Assembly (NCBI GenBank): GCA_963744105.1
Contig: CAVUSJ010000008.1
Location: 124,001 to 188,000, forward strand
Reading direction: 5' to 3'
DNA from: DASUPK01 sp963744105
Lineage (GTDB): Bacteria; Actinomycetota; Thermoleophilia; Solirubrobacterales; 70-9
Length of the DNA stretch: 64,000 bases
Positions within the stretch are counted from its first letter, which is position 1; every line of letters begins with the position of its first letter. The notes beneath the pieces were generated by a model. The model saw only the letters and a list, made by a program, of their open reading frames with translations, was not told the DNA's origin and did no database searches. The translations under genes were made by a program, and so were the position numbers. Shown here piece after piece: positions 32,637 through 40,005 of this stretch.

Positions 32637-33584
32637 CTACGCCGCGAGCCGGGCCGGCGGCCCGGCGCCCATCGCCTTGTGCCAGCCAGCCAGCGCGAAG
32701 GTCCCGGCGAGCCCCCGGAAAGGGGCGTACGGCGCGAAGTACTCCTCCACCTCTTCGACGGTCGCGCGCCGGCCGAGGCCGGCAAGGTGGCCGACCAGCT
32801 TGACGTAGGCGAGGTCGCCCGCGGGCAGGGAGTCCGGGTCGCCTCGCCCGTGGAAACCGAGGCACTGCATGGTCCAGGGCCCGATCTCGGGGATGGCGAG
32901 CAGCCTGCGGTCCGCGTCCGCATCGGAGAGGTCGGCGCGCCCGCGCCCCACCTCCCGGGCGCAATGGACCATCGCCACCGCTCGGCCCGGGCTCAGGTCC
33001 ATGGACGCCAGCTCAGCCGGGGCGCGGCCCTCGATCACCGAGGCGCACGGGACGTCGCGGAGAGGCCAGTCGGCGAACGACGGAAGCGTCCGCGGCCCCC
33101 AGCGGCGCACGATCCGGCGCTGTATCTCCGCCGCGCGAGAGACCTGGATCAGCTGCTCGGTGATGGCCCAGCAGAGCGCCTCCCATGGCCAGGCGCGGCG
33201 GCGGGGCCGGACCCAGGGTTTGTGGCGAATCGTGGGCCCCAGCAGCGGATCGTGCTTGAAGGCGTCGTAGAACTCCTTCAGGTCGTCCTCGACGGCGAGG
33301 GAGAAGCGGATGCGCTCGATCGCGATCTGCAGCTCGGCCTCCTCCGCCGGCGGAGCGTCCTCCGTGAGCGCGATCGGATGCTCGACGAGGAGCGGATCGA
33401 TCGCCTCGGCCCGGATGTGGACGTAGCCGTCGCGCGTCTGCCAGGCCCGCGCGCGCACGGGGCACCCCGCGACATGGAGCATGCGCTCGACGACTCCGCC
33501 TCTCGCCCTGGCGACGCCGTCGTTTCCTCCCTGGCGGCGCAGGCGGTATGGGGACCGCGGCAGGACCCGCTCCTCGATGACCAC
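32637..33584 (-). CDS. HhH-GPD DNA glycosylase, AlkA/3-methyladenine type
   Basis: A 315-residue base-excision enzyme. After a divergent beta-rich N-terminal domain (about 1-110), WEALCWAITEQLIQVSRAAEIQRRIVRRWG starts the helical glycosylase fold, and the helix-hairpin-helix LLAIPEIGPWTMQCLGFHGRGDPDSLPAGDLAYVK carries the catalytic Asp in AGDL. These glycosylases remove alkylated purines. Start GTG 33584 follows the small membrane gene by 2 bp, so they may be one transcript. The Leu/Arg-rich opposite-strand frames are shadows. Confidence 0.87.
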   Translation of the reverse strand: MVIEERVLPRSPYRLRRQGGNDGVARARGGVVERMLHVAGCPVRARAWQTRDGYVHIRAEAIDPLLVEHPIALTEDAPPAEEAELQIAIERIRFSLAVEDDLKEFYDAFKHDPLLGPTIRHKPWVRPRRRAWPWEALCWAITEQLIQVSRAAEIQRRIVRRWGPRTLPSFADWPLRDVPCASVIEGRAPAELASMDLSPGRAVAMVHCAREVGRGRADLSDADADRRLLAIPEIGPWTMQCLGFHGRGDPDSLPAGDLAYVKLVGHLAGLGRRATVEEVEEYFAPYAPFRGLAGTFALAGWHKAMGAGPPARLAA

Positions 33585-33586
33585 GG

Positions 33587-33871
33587 TCAGCGCCCGAGGA
33601 CGTGCACGTCCACCAGGAAGCTGCGGCTGGCGACCACCTTCTCGCGGCGGCGGAAGAGACCGCGACGAGGAGCGCGCCGTTGCGGGCGGGAGGCGGCGCG
33701 GGCCACAGCGACCACCGCGACGCCGGCGGCAGCGCCTCCGGCCGCGGCGACTGCCAGCGGGCCGAACTCACGCCCCCAGATCTCGATCGTCCGGCTCTCC
33801 GAGCGAACCGGGAGGGGCCGGACCGGCTCCGCCTCGATCACCTGGTCGGCTTCGTGCAGCTCCTCACTCAT
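33587..33871 (-). CDS. Small single-helix membrane protein with basic tail
   Basis: A 94-residue protein: an acidic N-terminus (SEELHEADQVIEAEPVRPLP), one hydrophobic Gly/Ala-rich segment (FGPLAVAAAGGAAAGVAVVAVARA) and a very basic region RPQRRAPRRGLFRRREK, ending SFLVDVHVLGR. A TAGGAT box 7 nt before ATG 33871 selects this start over ATG 33880, which would lie between box and transcript. Two bases separate it from the AlkA-like gene. Function unknown. Confidence 0.6.
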   Translation of the reverse strand: MSEELHEADQVIEAEPVRPLPVRSESRTIEIWGREFGPLAVAAAGGAAAGVAVVAVARAASRPQRRAPRRGLFRRREKVVASRSFLVDVHVLGR

Positions 33872-33878
33872 GCGGCTC

Positions 33879-33884
33879 ATCCTA
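33879..33884 (-). promoter_or_regulatory. -10 box that decides the start of the small membrane gene
   Basis: On the minus strand TAGGAT ends 7 nt before ATG 33871 and overlaps the alternative ATG at 33880, which therefore would not be in the message. Confidence 0.5.
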
Positions 33885-33954
33885 AAGCCGGGGCAAGACC
33901 CTCAGATTTGGTTTTCACGGAACCAGCGGCGGGAACCCAACATCAAGAGTCCGG

Positions 33955-34410
33955 ATGCCCGAACCAGAGCTGACCAGCACCGCCTTCGCCGATGGAGCGG
34001 CGATCCCGTCGAAGTACACGGGGGACGGCGCCGGCCTGTCTCCGCCGTTGGCGTGGAGCTTCCTGCCGGAGGGAACGAAGTCCCTGGCGCTGATCGTCCA
34101 CGACCCGGATGCGCCCTCCGGCGACTTCATCCATTGGGTGGCATGGAACATCGATCCCGAGCCGGGCGGCCTCGGCGAGGGCCAGGCGGCGCCGGACGAA
34201 GGCGCCAACGGCAGAGGCGATACCGGCTACATGGGCCCGTCGCCCCCGGCCGGCCACGGCGCTCATCGCTACTTCCATGAGCTCAGCGCGGTCGACGAGA
34301 TCCTGGATCTCTCTCCCGGGGCGTCGCGCGAGGAACTCGAAGCAGCCCTCGATGGGCACGTGCTCGGCAAGGCCCAGCTGAAGGGAACTTACGAGCGGCC
34401 CGAGGTCTAG
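33955..34410 (+). CDS. YbhB/YbcL family PEBP-like protein
   Basis: A 151-residue phosphatidylethanolamine-binding-protein relative: LTSTAFADGAAIPSKYTGDGAGLSPPLAWSFLPEGTKSLALIVHDPDAPSGDFIHWVAWNID holds the ligand-pocket DPDAP and HWV elements, and GPSPPAGHGAHRYFHELSAVDEILDLSPGASREEL is typical of bacterial members. The second pocket motif (usually GPxPPxGxHRYxF) is intact. Role in bacteria is unclear; possibly lipid or small-anion binding. The stop interlocks with that of the YghO-like acyltransferase gene (CTAG). Confidence 0.92.
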   Translation: MPEPELTSTAFADGAAIPSKYTGDGAGLSPPLAWSFLPEGTKSLALIVHDPDAPSGDFIHWVAWNIDPEPGGLGEGQAAPDEGANGRGDTGYMGPSPPAGHGAHRYFHELSAVDEILDLSPGASREELEAALDGHVLGKAQLKGTYERPEV

Positions 34411-35540
34411 AGCGGCTTCTCGTAGAGCCGGTAGCGCTTGACGATCGTGCCGCCCATGCCCTCCATGGCGCGGTTCATCGGCTCGTTCACCTCGAGGATC
34501 CAGCCCTCCTCGCCGCCGGTCACTCCGACCTCAGCCGCCGTCTCGATGTGCCGGACGTAGAAGCGCGCCGCGATCCCGGTGTGCTGGTGCTCTGGCTTCA
34601 CCCCGAGCGCGAAGACGCGGACGCGGTCGATCTTCCGCTTGCCGAGCAGGAACCGCAGCCAGCCGAAGGGGAGAAGGCGGCCGTTCATCTTCTTGGTCAC
34701 CTGGTTGATATCCGGGAGGGTGAGAGCGGCGCCCATGATCTCGCCGTCACGCTCCGCCATGAACGCCCAGCGCGGATCGAGGATCTGCTTCAGGTTCTTG
34801 GCCTGGAAGGCCACTTCCTCGTCGGTGATCGGCACGAAGCCCCAGTTCTTCTCCCAGGCCGAGTTGTAGACCTCCATGAACCGCCCGATCTCGGCCTCCA
34901 GGTCCCTCTTGTTCATGTTGCGGACCGTGATCCCGTGCTCCGATTCGACCTTGTCGGCGACGGCGTGGATCGCGTCGGCGAACGCGTCGCCCTTCTTCAG
35001 ACCGCCCATTTCCAGGTTCCACATGAGGAGGTCCATGGTCTTGCCGTAGCCGAGCGCCTCGATGCGTTCCCTGTAATAGGGCGGGTGCCACGGCTCGAGG
35101 ATGTACGGGTGCCGGTCGTATCCCTCGATCAGCAGGCCGCACTCGTCGTTCGTCGTGAAGTCCATGGGACCCACCAGGCGGTCCCGTCCACGCTCGTGAA
35201 CCCAGGCCTCGGCCGTGCCCAGCAGCGCCTCGAAGATCTCCGGGTCGTCCTCCGCGTCGATGAACCCGAACTGGCCGTCGCTGCCGCCCTGGAACTGGTC
35301 CCAGCGCCGGTCCACCTGCGCCGTGATCCGCCCGACCGGCTCGCCGTCCCGCCAGGCCAGGAAGTACTCGGCATCGGCGTGCTCGAAGTACGGGTTCTTG
35401 TCCTTATCGAGGAACTCGAGCCGTTCGTAGATCAGCGGCGGAACCCATGGGGTCCCCTGGTGGAGCCGGAACGGCAGCTTGATGAACTTCCGGAGCTCGC
35501 TCCGGCCCTGCACGGGCCGCACTTGAATGGCGCCTGGCAC
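34407..35540 (-). CDS. YghO-like GNAT-fold acyltransferase, candidate ceramide synthase
   Basis: A 377-residue protein of the YghO-like family. It starts IQVRPVQGRSELRKFIKLPFRLHQGTPWVPPLIYERLEFLDKDKNPYFEHADAEYFLAWRDGEPVGRITAQVD, then FGFIDAEDDPEIFEALL, GPMDFTTNDECGLLIEGY, a duplicated GNAT-like half, and RVRVFALGVKPEHQHTGIAARFYVRHIETAAEVGVTGGEEGWILEVNEPMNRAMEGMGG. Caulobacter bacterial ceramide synthase belongs to this family (recollection). It stands 35 bp from, and divergent to, a serine-palmitoyltransferase-like gene, which supports an N-acyltransferase on a sphingoid or amino-ketone product (inference). Start GTG 35540; TAGGTT box 8 nt upstream. Confidence 0.75.
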   Translation of the reverse strand: MPGAIQVRPVQGRSELRKFIKLPFRLHQGTPWVPPLIYERLEFLDKDKNPYFEHADAEYFLAWRDGEPVGRITAQVDRRWDQFQGGSDGQFGFIDAEDDPEIFEALLGTAEAWVHERGRDRLVGPMDFTTNDECGLLIEGYDRHPYILEPWHPPYYRERIEALGYGKTMDLLMWNLEMGGLKKGDAFADAIHAVADKVESEHGITVRNMNKRDLEAEIGRFMEVYNSAWEKNWGFVPITDEEVAFQAKNLKQILDPRWAFMAERDGEIMGAALTLPDINQVTKKMNGRLLPFGWLRFLLGKRKIDRVRVFALGVKPEHQHTGIAARFYVRHIETAAEVGVTGGEEGWILEVNEPMNRAMEGMGGTIVKRYRLYEKPL

Positions 35541-35548
35541 GGCTGCGG

Positions 35549-35554
35549 AACCTA
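35549..35554 (-). promoter_or_regulatory. -10 box, leaderless, for the YghO-like gene
   Basis: On the minus strand TAGGTT ends 8 nt before GTG 35540, in the 35-bp divergent gap shared with the serine-palmitoyltransferase-like gene. I find no equally clear box for the opposite gene. Confidence 0.4.
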
Positions 35555-35575
35555 CACCTGCTTCACTTCCGGGGC

Positions 35576-36832
35576 ATGTCCGACTCGACCCAAACCCCGG
35601 TCGACGTCTTCGAGAAGGCCCGCACGCATGACCGGGTCGAGCAGCTCGAAGCCGCCAAGCAGGGCGACCTCCTCCCCTATTTCCGCATCCTCGAGTCCCA
35701 GGCGGGGCCGGTCGTGGAGATGGAGGGGCGCGAGACGATCATGCTCGGCTCCAACAACTACCTTGGGCTGACCACCGACGAGCGTGTCAAGCAGGCCGCC
35801 CGTGACGCCCTGGAGCAGTACGGGACGGGCGTCACCGGCTCGCGCCTCCTGAACGGCACCACTCCGATGCACGTCGACCTCGAACGCGAGCTCGCCGAGT
35901 GGATGGGGACCGAGGACGCGATCGTCTACACGACGGGGTACCAGTCGAACCTCGGCGCGATCAGCGCGATCCTGGCGCCGGGCGACACGGTCATCTGCGA
36001 CTCCGGGGACCACGCCTCGATCCTGGACGGCTGCAAGCTTTCCGGCGCCCGGCTCCGGCCCTTCCGCCACAACCGCATGGACAAGCTCGAGACCATGCTG
36101 GAGCGCGCCGTCGCCGACGGCAGCGGCACCCTGGTGGTGGTCGACGGCGTCTTCTCGATGGAGGGCGACGTCTGCGACCTGCCGCCGATAGTTGAGCTCT
36201 GCCAGCGCTTCGGCGCGCGCCTGATGGTCGACGAGGCCCACGGCGTCGGTGTCCTCGGTAAGCGCGGGGCCGGCGCCTGCGAGCTGTTCGGGCTCGAAGA
36301 CGAGGTGGATCTCCGAATGGGGACCTTCTCAAAGAGCCTCGCCTCTTGCGGCGGCTTCATCGCCGGGTCGGAGGAGGTCATCGAGTACCTGCGGATCTCC
36401 TCGCGCTCATTCATTTTCAGTGCATCCGCGGTCCCGGCCGCGGTTGGGGCTGCCCTCGGCGCTCTACGAGTCATCCGCTCCGAGGGTGCCGATCTGATGG
36501 CACGCCTCCTGGACAACGCCGCGTACTTGCGTCAGGGATTCCGGGACCTCGGCCTGAAGGTCGTAGAGCCCGGGACCCTCCCGGACGGCACCGAGGCCAC
36601 CACTCCGGTGGTGCCGGTGATCGTCGGAGAGGACTGGCAGGCGGTCCTGCTCTGGAAGGCGCTCTTCGACGCCGGTGTCTACACCAACGTCGCCCTGCAC
36701 CCCGCGGTCCCTCCGGGCGGCGCTCTGCTCCGGACCAGCCTGATGGCGACTCACGAGCGCGAGCAGCTCGATCGCGCTCTCGAGATCATCGCCGAGGTCA
36801 AGACGCGCTTCCCGGATCTGCCGACGGCCTAG
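35576..36832 (+). CDS. Serine palmitoyltransferase-like alpha-oxoamine synthase (PLP)
   Basis: A 418-residue PLP enzyme of the alpha-oxoamine synthase family (Spt, KBL, BioF, HemA). Active-site residues are present: the stacking His in GDHASILDG, DEAHGVG (Asp and His), the Schiff-base Lys in GTFSKSLASCGGF, and the substrate Arg in GGALLRTS. The N-terminal LLPYFRILESQAG and MLGSNNYLGLTTDERV, with GTGVTGSRLLNGTTPMH, look more like bacterial serine palmitoyltransferase than KBL or BioF. It would condense serine with an acyl thioester to a 3-keto sphingoid base. No biotin or threonine genes are adjacent; the divergent YghO-like acyltransferase supports the sphingolipid reading. Confidence 0.8.
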   Translation: MSDSTQTPVDVFEKARTHDRVEQLEAAKQGDLLPYFRILESQAGPVVEMEGRETIMLGSNNYLGLTTDERVKQAARDALEQYGTGVTGSRLLNGTTPMHVDLERELAEWMGTEDAIVYTTGYQSNLGAISAILAPGDTVICDSGDHASILDGCKLSGARLRPFRHNRMDKLETMLERAVADGSGTLVVVDGVFSMEGDVCDLPPIVELCQRFGARLMVDEAHGVGVLGKRGAGACELFGLEDEVDLRMGTFSKSLASCGGFIAGSEEVIEYLRISSRSFIFSASAVPAAVGAALGALRVIRSEGADLMARLLDNAAYLRQGFRDLGLKVVEPGTLPDGTEATTPVVPVIVGEDWQAVLLWKALFDAGVYTNVALHPAVPPGGALLRTSLMATHEREQLDRALEIIAEVKTRFPDLPTA

Positions 36833-37146
36833 TCGGTCCCCGTTTCGGATCCGATCTCCCGGGTATTAGGTACGGTTGGGGACACTTCGTCCAACTCTTC
36901 TGGACGCGGTTTCAGATCGCCGAACAAAAGATCTGCACTTAGCGAACGGGACGATGGTTCGGGTGTTGACCGTCGGCGCGGAAGATGTGTAGGTTTCGCC
37001 GCGCCGAGCGCTTCCGGGGCAGGGAGCGGACGGGAACAGATTGAGGAGAGGACCGTCCCCTTCCCCCGGCTCACAAGAGCGACTGGGGGCCGCCGGCCGC
37101 AAAGTAAGCCCGCCAACCATTCCTGACCTAGCAGGAGGGAGAACCG
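36833..37146 (+). other. 314-bp intergenic region: promoter and structured leader of the mIHF-like gene
   Basis: No gene is seen. A hairpin CGTCCA-loop-TGGACG (36888-36906) may end the upstream transcript. A strong promoter lies at 36966-36995, leaving a leader of about 145 nt that contains a stem GGACGG/CCGTCC (37028-37033/37053-37058) whose loop carries GAGGAGAGG, a GC-rich GGGGGCCGCCGGCCGC stretch, and AGGAGGGAG before ATG 37147. Confidence 0.55.
36966..36995 (+). promoter_or_regulatory. Strong sigma-70-type promoter of the mIHF-like gene
   Basis: TTGACC (36966-36971), an 18-bp spacer and TAGGTT (36990-36995). This is the clearest -35/-10 pair in the window and fits an abundant nucleoid protein. 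Confidence 0.65.
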
Positions 37147-37569
37147 ATGTCCGCTGCTTCGACGATTGCCCCTGCCAGCCCCATGCCGACCATTGCCCCG
37201 CGCCGCCTCGAGCCGACATTCGTCGAGCCTCAGACCCGATCAGAACCCAGACAGCGAGGGACCGCCCAGTGCATGGAGGCCCTGGCCCGGGCCAACGAGG
37301 TTCGCCTCGCCCGCGCCGCGCTGAAGAGGGACATCTCCGCCGGCCGCCGCTCCGTCACCGAGGTGATCACTGACACACCGTGGGAGTCCGAGAGCATGAG
37401 CCTCAGCGAACTGCTCTGCAGCCAGCGTCGCTGGGGGCGCGCCCGCTCCCGCAAGCTTCTGTCCTCGGCGGCCCTGGGTGAGGGCAAGAAGGTCGGCTCC
37501 CTCACCGAGCGCCAGCGGCGGGTCCTGACCGCCGCCCTCGAGGCGAAGCTGGGCGCCCGGCTGAACTAA
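37147..37569 (+). CDS. Integration host factor-like protein, actinobacterial (mIHF) type
   Basis: A 140-residue basic protein. A disordered Pro/Thr-rich N-terminus of about 40 residues precedes EALARANEVRLARAALKRDISAGRRSVTEVI, a helix pattern as in mIHF (long helix with R-x-x-RA-x-LK), then SLSELLCSQRRWGRARSRKLLSSAALGEGKKVGSLTERQRRVLTAALE, corresponding to the DNA-binding helix-two-turn-helix and the conserved LT-RQR-xL end. mIHF bends DNA and organises the nucleoid. The strong promoter and AGGAGGGAG ribosome site fit high expression. The N-terminal extension is longer than in mycobacteria. Confidence 0.65.
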   Translation: MSAASTIAPASPMPTIAPRRLEPTFVEPQTRSEPRQRGTAQCMEALARANEVRLARAALKRDISAGRRSVTEVITDTPWESESMSLSELLCSQRRWGRARSRKLLSSAALGEGKKVGSLTERQRRVLTAALEAKLGARLN

Positions 37570-37583
37570 GCGCCGGCGATTGA

Positions 37584-38066
37584 TCAGCTGAGGCGGTAGA
37601 GGGCGCCGCCGGAGCGCCGGCGAAAGGCCGACGCGAAGAGCCAGGCGGCGCCCCCGAATGCCAGGAGCCCCGCGGTCACGCAGATCGCGGGGCTCAGCCG
37701 CGTCGCCAGGAAGAGGGCGCCGAAGACCGGCACCCCGACGGCCGCGGCGAGCAGCAGGGTGTGAGACCGGTAGGCGGCGAAGTGCTCCCGGACCGAGAGC
37801 TCGAGGCCGGCGAGCGAGGCGAGTCCGAGGCCGACGGCGATCATCACGAACCCCTGCGGCGGCGGGATGAAGAACCCCACGATCAGCAGGATGACCCCGA
37901 CGAAGATGACGATCTCGGTCAGGGGAAAGGTGCCCCAGGGAGCCGGAGGCCTGTCATCGGCGGTCCGCCTGCGGGGCGGGGCGGCAGGGCCCGGAGCCGG
38001 GACTGGTGCCGATCCCGGGGACGACTGCCGCCTGCGGCGCTTTCGTCTCTGGCGTTTGGTGGGCAT
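37584..38066 (-). CDS. Small integral membrane protein with basic N-terminus
   Basis: A 160-residue protein: a highly basic and Pro-rich N-terminus (PTKRQRRKRRRRQSSPG) and four hydrophobic segments (TEIVIFVGVILLIVGFFIPP, GFVMIAVGLGLASLAGLEL, LLLAAAVGVPVFGALFLAT, AICVTAGLLAFGGAAWLFAS). Helices and the short loop suggest a hairpin pair. Its first 148 bp overlap the end of the upstream open frame. Function unknown. Confidence 0.65.
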   Translation of the reverse strand: MPTKRQRRKRRRRQSSPGSAPVPAPGPAAPPRRRTADDRPPAPWGTFPLTEIVIFVGVILLIVGFFIPPPQGFVMIAVGLGLASLAGLELSVREHFAAYRSHTLLLAAAVGVPVFGALFLATRLSPAICVTAGLLAFGGAAWLFASAFRRRSGGALYRLS

Positions 38067-38593
38067 TCAGGGGGCCGGAGCCCCTGGGCTAAGGGACAAC
38101 CGGAGGAGATCTTGACGCGCCACCAGCCCAGCAGCATGCCGAGCACTCCCCAGCGGGGCTTGGCGTGCCAGTTCCTGCAACCGGGCTCGCCGATGTCCTC
38201 GTTGTAGAGCCGCTCCCACTTGTGAGAGGCGGGATCGGCGAGCATCTCCTCGATCAGCTCGCGATTGGCCTCCTCGACCACGGCGTAGTCGTGCAGCTCG
38301 CCCTTCACCTCCTGGATGCGGGCGGCGAGGCCGTCGCGCACCTTCTCCAGCTCGTCGACCGAGAGCAGGCGAGGTCCGCCCATCCCCGGCACGGAGAAGT
38401 TGATGCCCTTGCGCGGGAAGGCCGAGCCGAACAGCCTTGCGAGCGCGAGCTCCATGACGGCGATCTGCCGGCGGAGGTCGGCGCGAGCATCGCGCTCATC
38501 GTGCTCGTAGAGGATCGTGTCGAGACCCTCGGGGGGAGCGGGCGGAACCAGGTCCTCCCGCGGTGCGACGCGATCGAGCAGCTCCTCCGGCAT
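37919..38593 (-). CDS. Conserved protein of unknown function with an overlapping C-terminal extension
   Basis: A 224-residue soluble protein. The compact part (1 to about 165) has YEHDERDARADLRRQIAVMELALARLFGSAFPRKGINFSVPGMGGPRLLSVDELEKVRDGLAARIQEVKGEL and ends in GEPGCRNWHAKPRWGVLGMLLGWWRVKISSGCP. Beyond that the frame continues about 55 codons of Pro/Arg-rich sequence overlapping the next gene, which looks non-conserved and may follow a lost stop (a TAG occurs one frame off at about 38092). ATG 38593 has AAGGAGG 7 nt upstream. It follows the B3/4-domain gene. I recognise no family. Confidence 0.6.
   Translation of the reverse strand: MPEELLDRVAPREDLVPPAPPEGLDTILYEHDERDARADLRRQIAVMELALARLFGSAFPRKGINFSVPGMGGPRLLSVDELEKVRDGLAARIQEVKGELHDYAVVEEANRELIEEMLADPASHKWERLYNEDIGEPGCRNWHAKPRWGVLGMLLGWWRVKISSGCPLAQGLRPPECPPNARDESAAGGSRPRDRHQSRLRALPPRPAGGPPMTGLRLPGAPFP
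38068..38086. other. Hairpin in front of the small membrane gene
   Basis: CAGGGG (38068-38073) and CCCCTG (38081-38086) enclose a 7-nt loop, immediately upstream of ATG 38066 on the minus strand and inside the 3' end of the overlapping gene. It could limit ribosome access or attenuate transcription. Confidence 0.3.
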
Positions 38594-38615
38594 CAAGTCC
38601 TCCTTGCTCGTGAGT

Positions 38616-39272
38616 CTACGCCCGGAGGGCGCTGCCCGCCACCCATAGGGCCTCCTCGAGAGCGATGTCAGGCACGCCGCGCACGCCGATCGCGGTGAGC
38701 AGGACTCGTCCCGTGCCTCGCCTCACGCCACGCCCCTCGGCGGTGCGGTCGAACAGGATCCCGAGCGCCCGCTTCTCGTCGGCCACCACGATCGTCCCGT
38801 CCGGCAGCGGTGAGGTCCGCCCCTCGAATCCCTCGCCCTCCGCCGAGAGCCGGAGGCCGATCCGCCCCTCGACCCGGTCCGCGTCGAAGGCGCGGACGGC
38901 GACGCCGACTTCGACCATGGCGATCGTGAGCGCGTCGTCGACCCGATTGCGGCTCTTGAAGCGGCCATCGTGCATGCGCTCGAAGATCAGCTGCTCGATG
39001 GGCGTTCGCGTGGTGTCCGGATCGAGCCCGATCTGACGGAAGAAGACCCGATAGGCCCAGGGGATCGGCTGCTGGCGCAACTGGATCGCCTGCGGCCCGG
39101 CGATCCGGTCGCTGAGAGTCCTGAGGCGCTCCCTGAGCGCCTCAGGACTGCGGCCCGTCGTCGTCTCGATCTCCGTCGAGGCGATCGAGAGGCCCGGAAA
39201 CTCCCCTGACAGGGCCGGATCGACCCAGCCCGGCTCAGGAGCGACCTCCCATTGCTCGGGAAGCTCGGCCAT
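38616..39272 (-). CDS. B3/B4 (tRNA-synthetase beta-subunit-like editing) domain protein
   Basis: A 218-residue protein matching the stand-alone B3/4 domain related to phenylalanyl-tRNA synthetase beta: IQLRQQPIPWAYRVFFRQIGLDPDTTRTPIEQLIFERM, then NRVDDALTIAMVEVGVAVRAFDADRVEGRIGLRLSAEGEGF and PDGTIVVADEKRALGILFDRTAEGRGVRRGTGRVLLTAIGVRGVP. In PheT this domain hydrolyses mischarged Tyr-tRNA; stand-alone forms may edit or bind tRNA or sugars, unproven. ATG 39272 shares its A with the stop of the upstream thioredoxin-fold gene (TGATG), so translation is coupled. Confidence 0.8.
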   Translation of the reverse strand: MAELPEQWEVAPEPGWVDPALSGEFPGLSIASTEIETTTGRSPEALRERLRTLSDRIAGPQAIQLRQQPIPWAYRVFFRQIGLDPDTTRTPIEQLIFERMHDGRFKSRNRVDDALTIAMVEVGVAVRAFDADRVEGRIGLRLSAEGEGFEGRTSPLPDGTIVVADEKRALGILFDRTAEGRGVRRGTGRVLLTAIGVRGVPDIALEEALWVAGSALRA

Positions 39273-39991
39273 CAGCGGACCGTGGCCGCCCTCCGCTTCG
39301 ACGCCGCGATCAGCGCGTCGACCTTGGCGAAGAACTGCTGGTCATCGAGCTGACCGATCGAGGTCGCCTGGAAGATCCCGCCGGGATAGGCGTAGACGAA
39401 GGTCGGGCAGCCGCCCACGCGGTAGAGGTTGGAGAGGGCCCCGTCGCGGTCCAGCCCCACCGGGTGAGTCCAGTGGTGATCGCGGATCAGCTTCTGGACC
39501 TCGGAGGTGCTGTCGCGGACATCGATGGCCAGGAAGTTCACCTGCGCCCCATACCTCCGATAGGCCCGCTCGAAGACGTCCTGCTGATTCTCGCAGTCCC
39601 CTCCGCGGGTGAACCAGAACGAGAGCACCAGGGGCTTGTCGAAGAAGTCGCAGACGCGAAGCGCGCCCGGCACGTCGACCCGGCAGGCCGGCGTCCGCCG
39701 GCTTCCGGAGGGGCACGGGATCCTCGCCGCGTCGCAGTCGTCCTGGGCGATGTTGGCGTCGCCGCTCGCTCCGGTTCGGGCGTTCGGCACCGCGAACTGC
39801 GCCAGCGGCATGTCCCCCTCGTTCGTCGCCCCGAGCACTCCCTTGTTCTTGGTCGAGATCGTGTTGATGCCGGCGATCGCGATCAGCGCGATGAACGCCA
39901 TCCCCACGATCAGCGAATAGATCGTCGTGCGCCGCGGGCCCTGGCTCGGCCCATCACCGGATCCTCCGTCTCTCCCAGCGCCGTTCTCCAC
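39272..39991 (-). CDS. Membrane-anchored thioredoxin-fold protein lacking the CxxC
   Basis: A 239-residue protein with one N-terminal helix (TIYSLIVGMAFIALIAIAGI) and an extracytoplasmic TlpA/AhpC-like domain. The catalytic region reads LVLSFWFTRGGDCENQQDVFERAYRRYGAQVNFLAIDVRD, where the usual CxxC is GGDCENQ: only the second cysteine remains. The cis-Pro strand GCPTFVYAYPGG carries a further Cys. Three Cys before the domain (DCDAARIPCPSGSRRTPAC) may replace or partner it. Start GTG 39991; no -10 box fits well. Heads a cluster with the B3/4 gene and two hypothetical genes. Confidence 0.78.
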   Translation of the reverse strand: MENGAGRDGGSGDGPSQGPRRTTIYSLIVGMAFIALIAIAGINTISTKNKGVLGATNEGDMPLAQFAVPNARTGASGDANIAQDDCDAARIPCPSGSRRTPACRVDVPGALRVCDFFDKPLVLSFWFTRGGDCENQQDVFERAYRRYGAQVNFLAIDVRDSTSEVQKLIRDHHWTHPVGLDRDGALSNLYRVGGCPTFVYAYPGGIFQATSIGQLDDQQFFAKVDALIAASKRRAATVR

Positions 39992-40005
39992 GGCTCAATG
40001 GTCCC

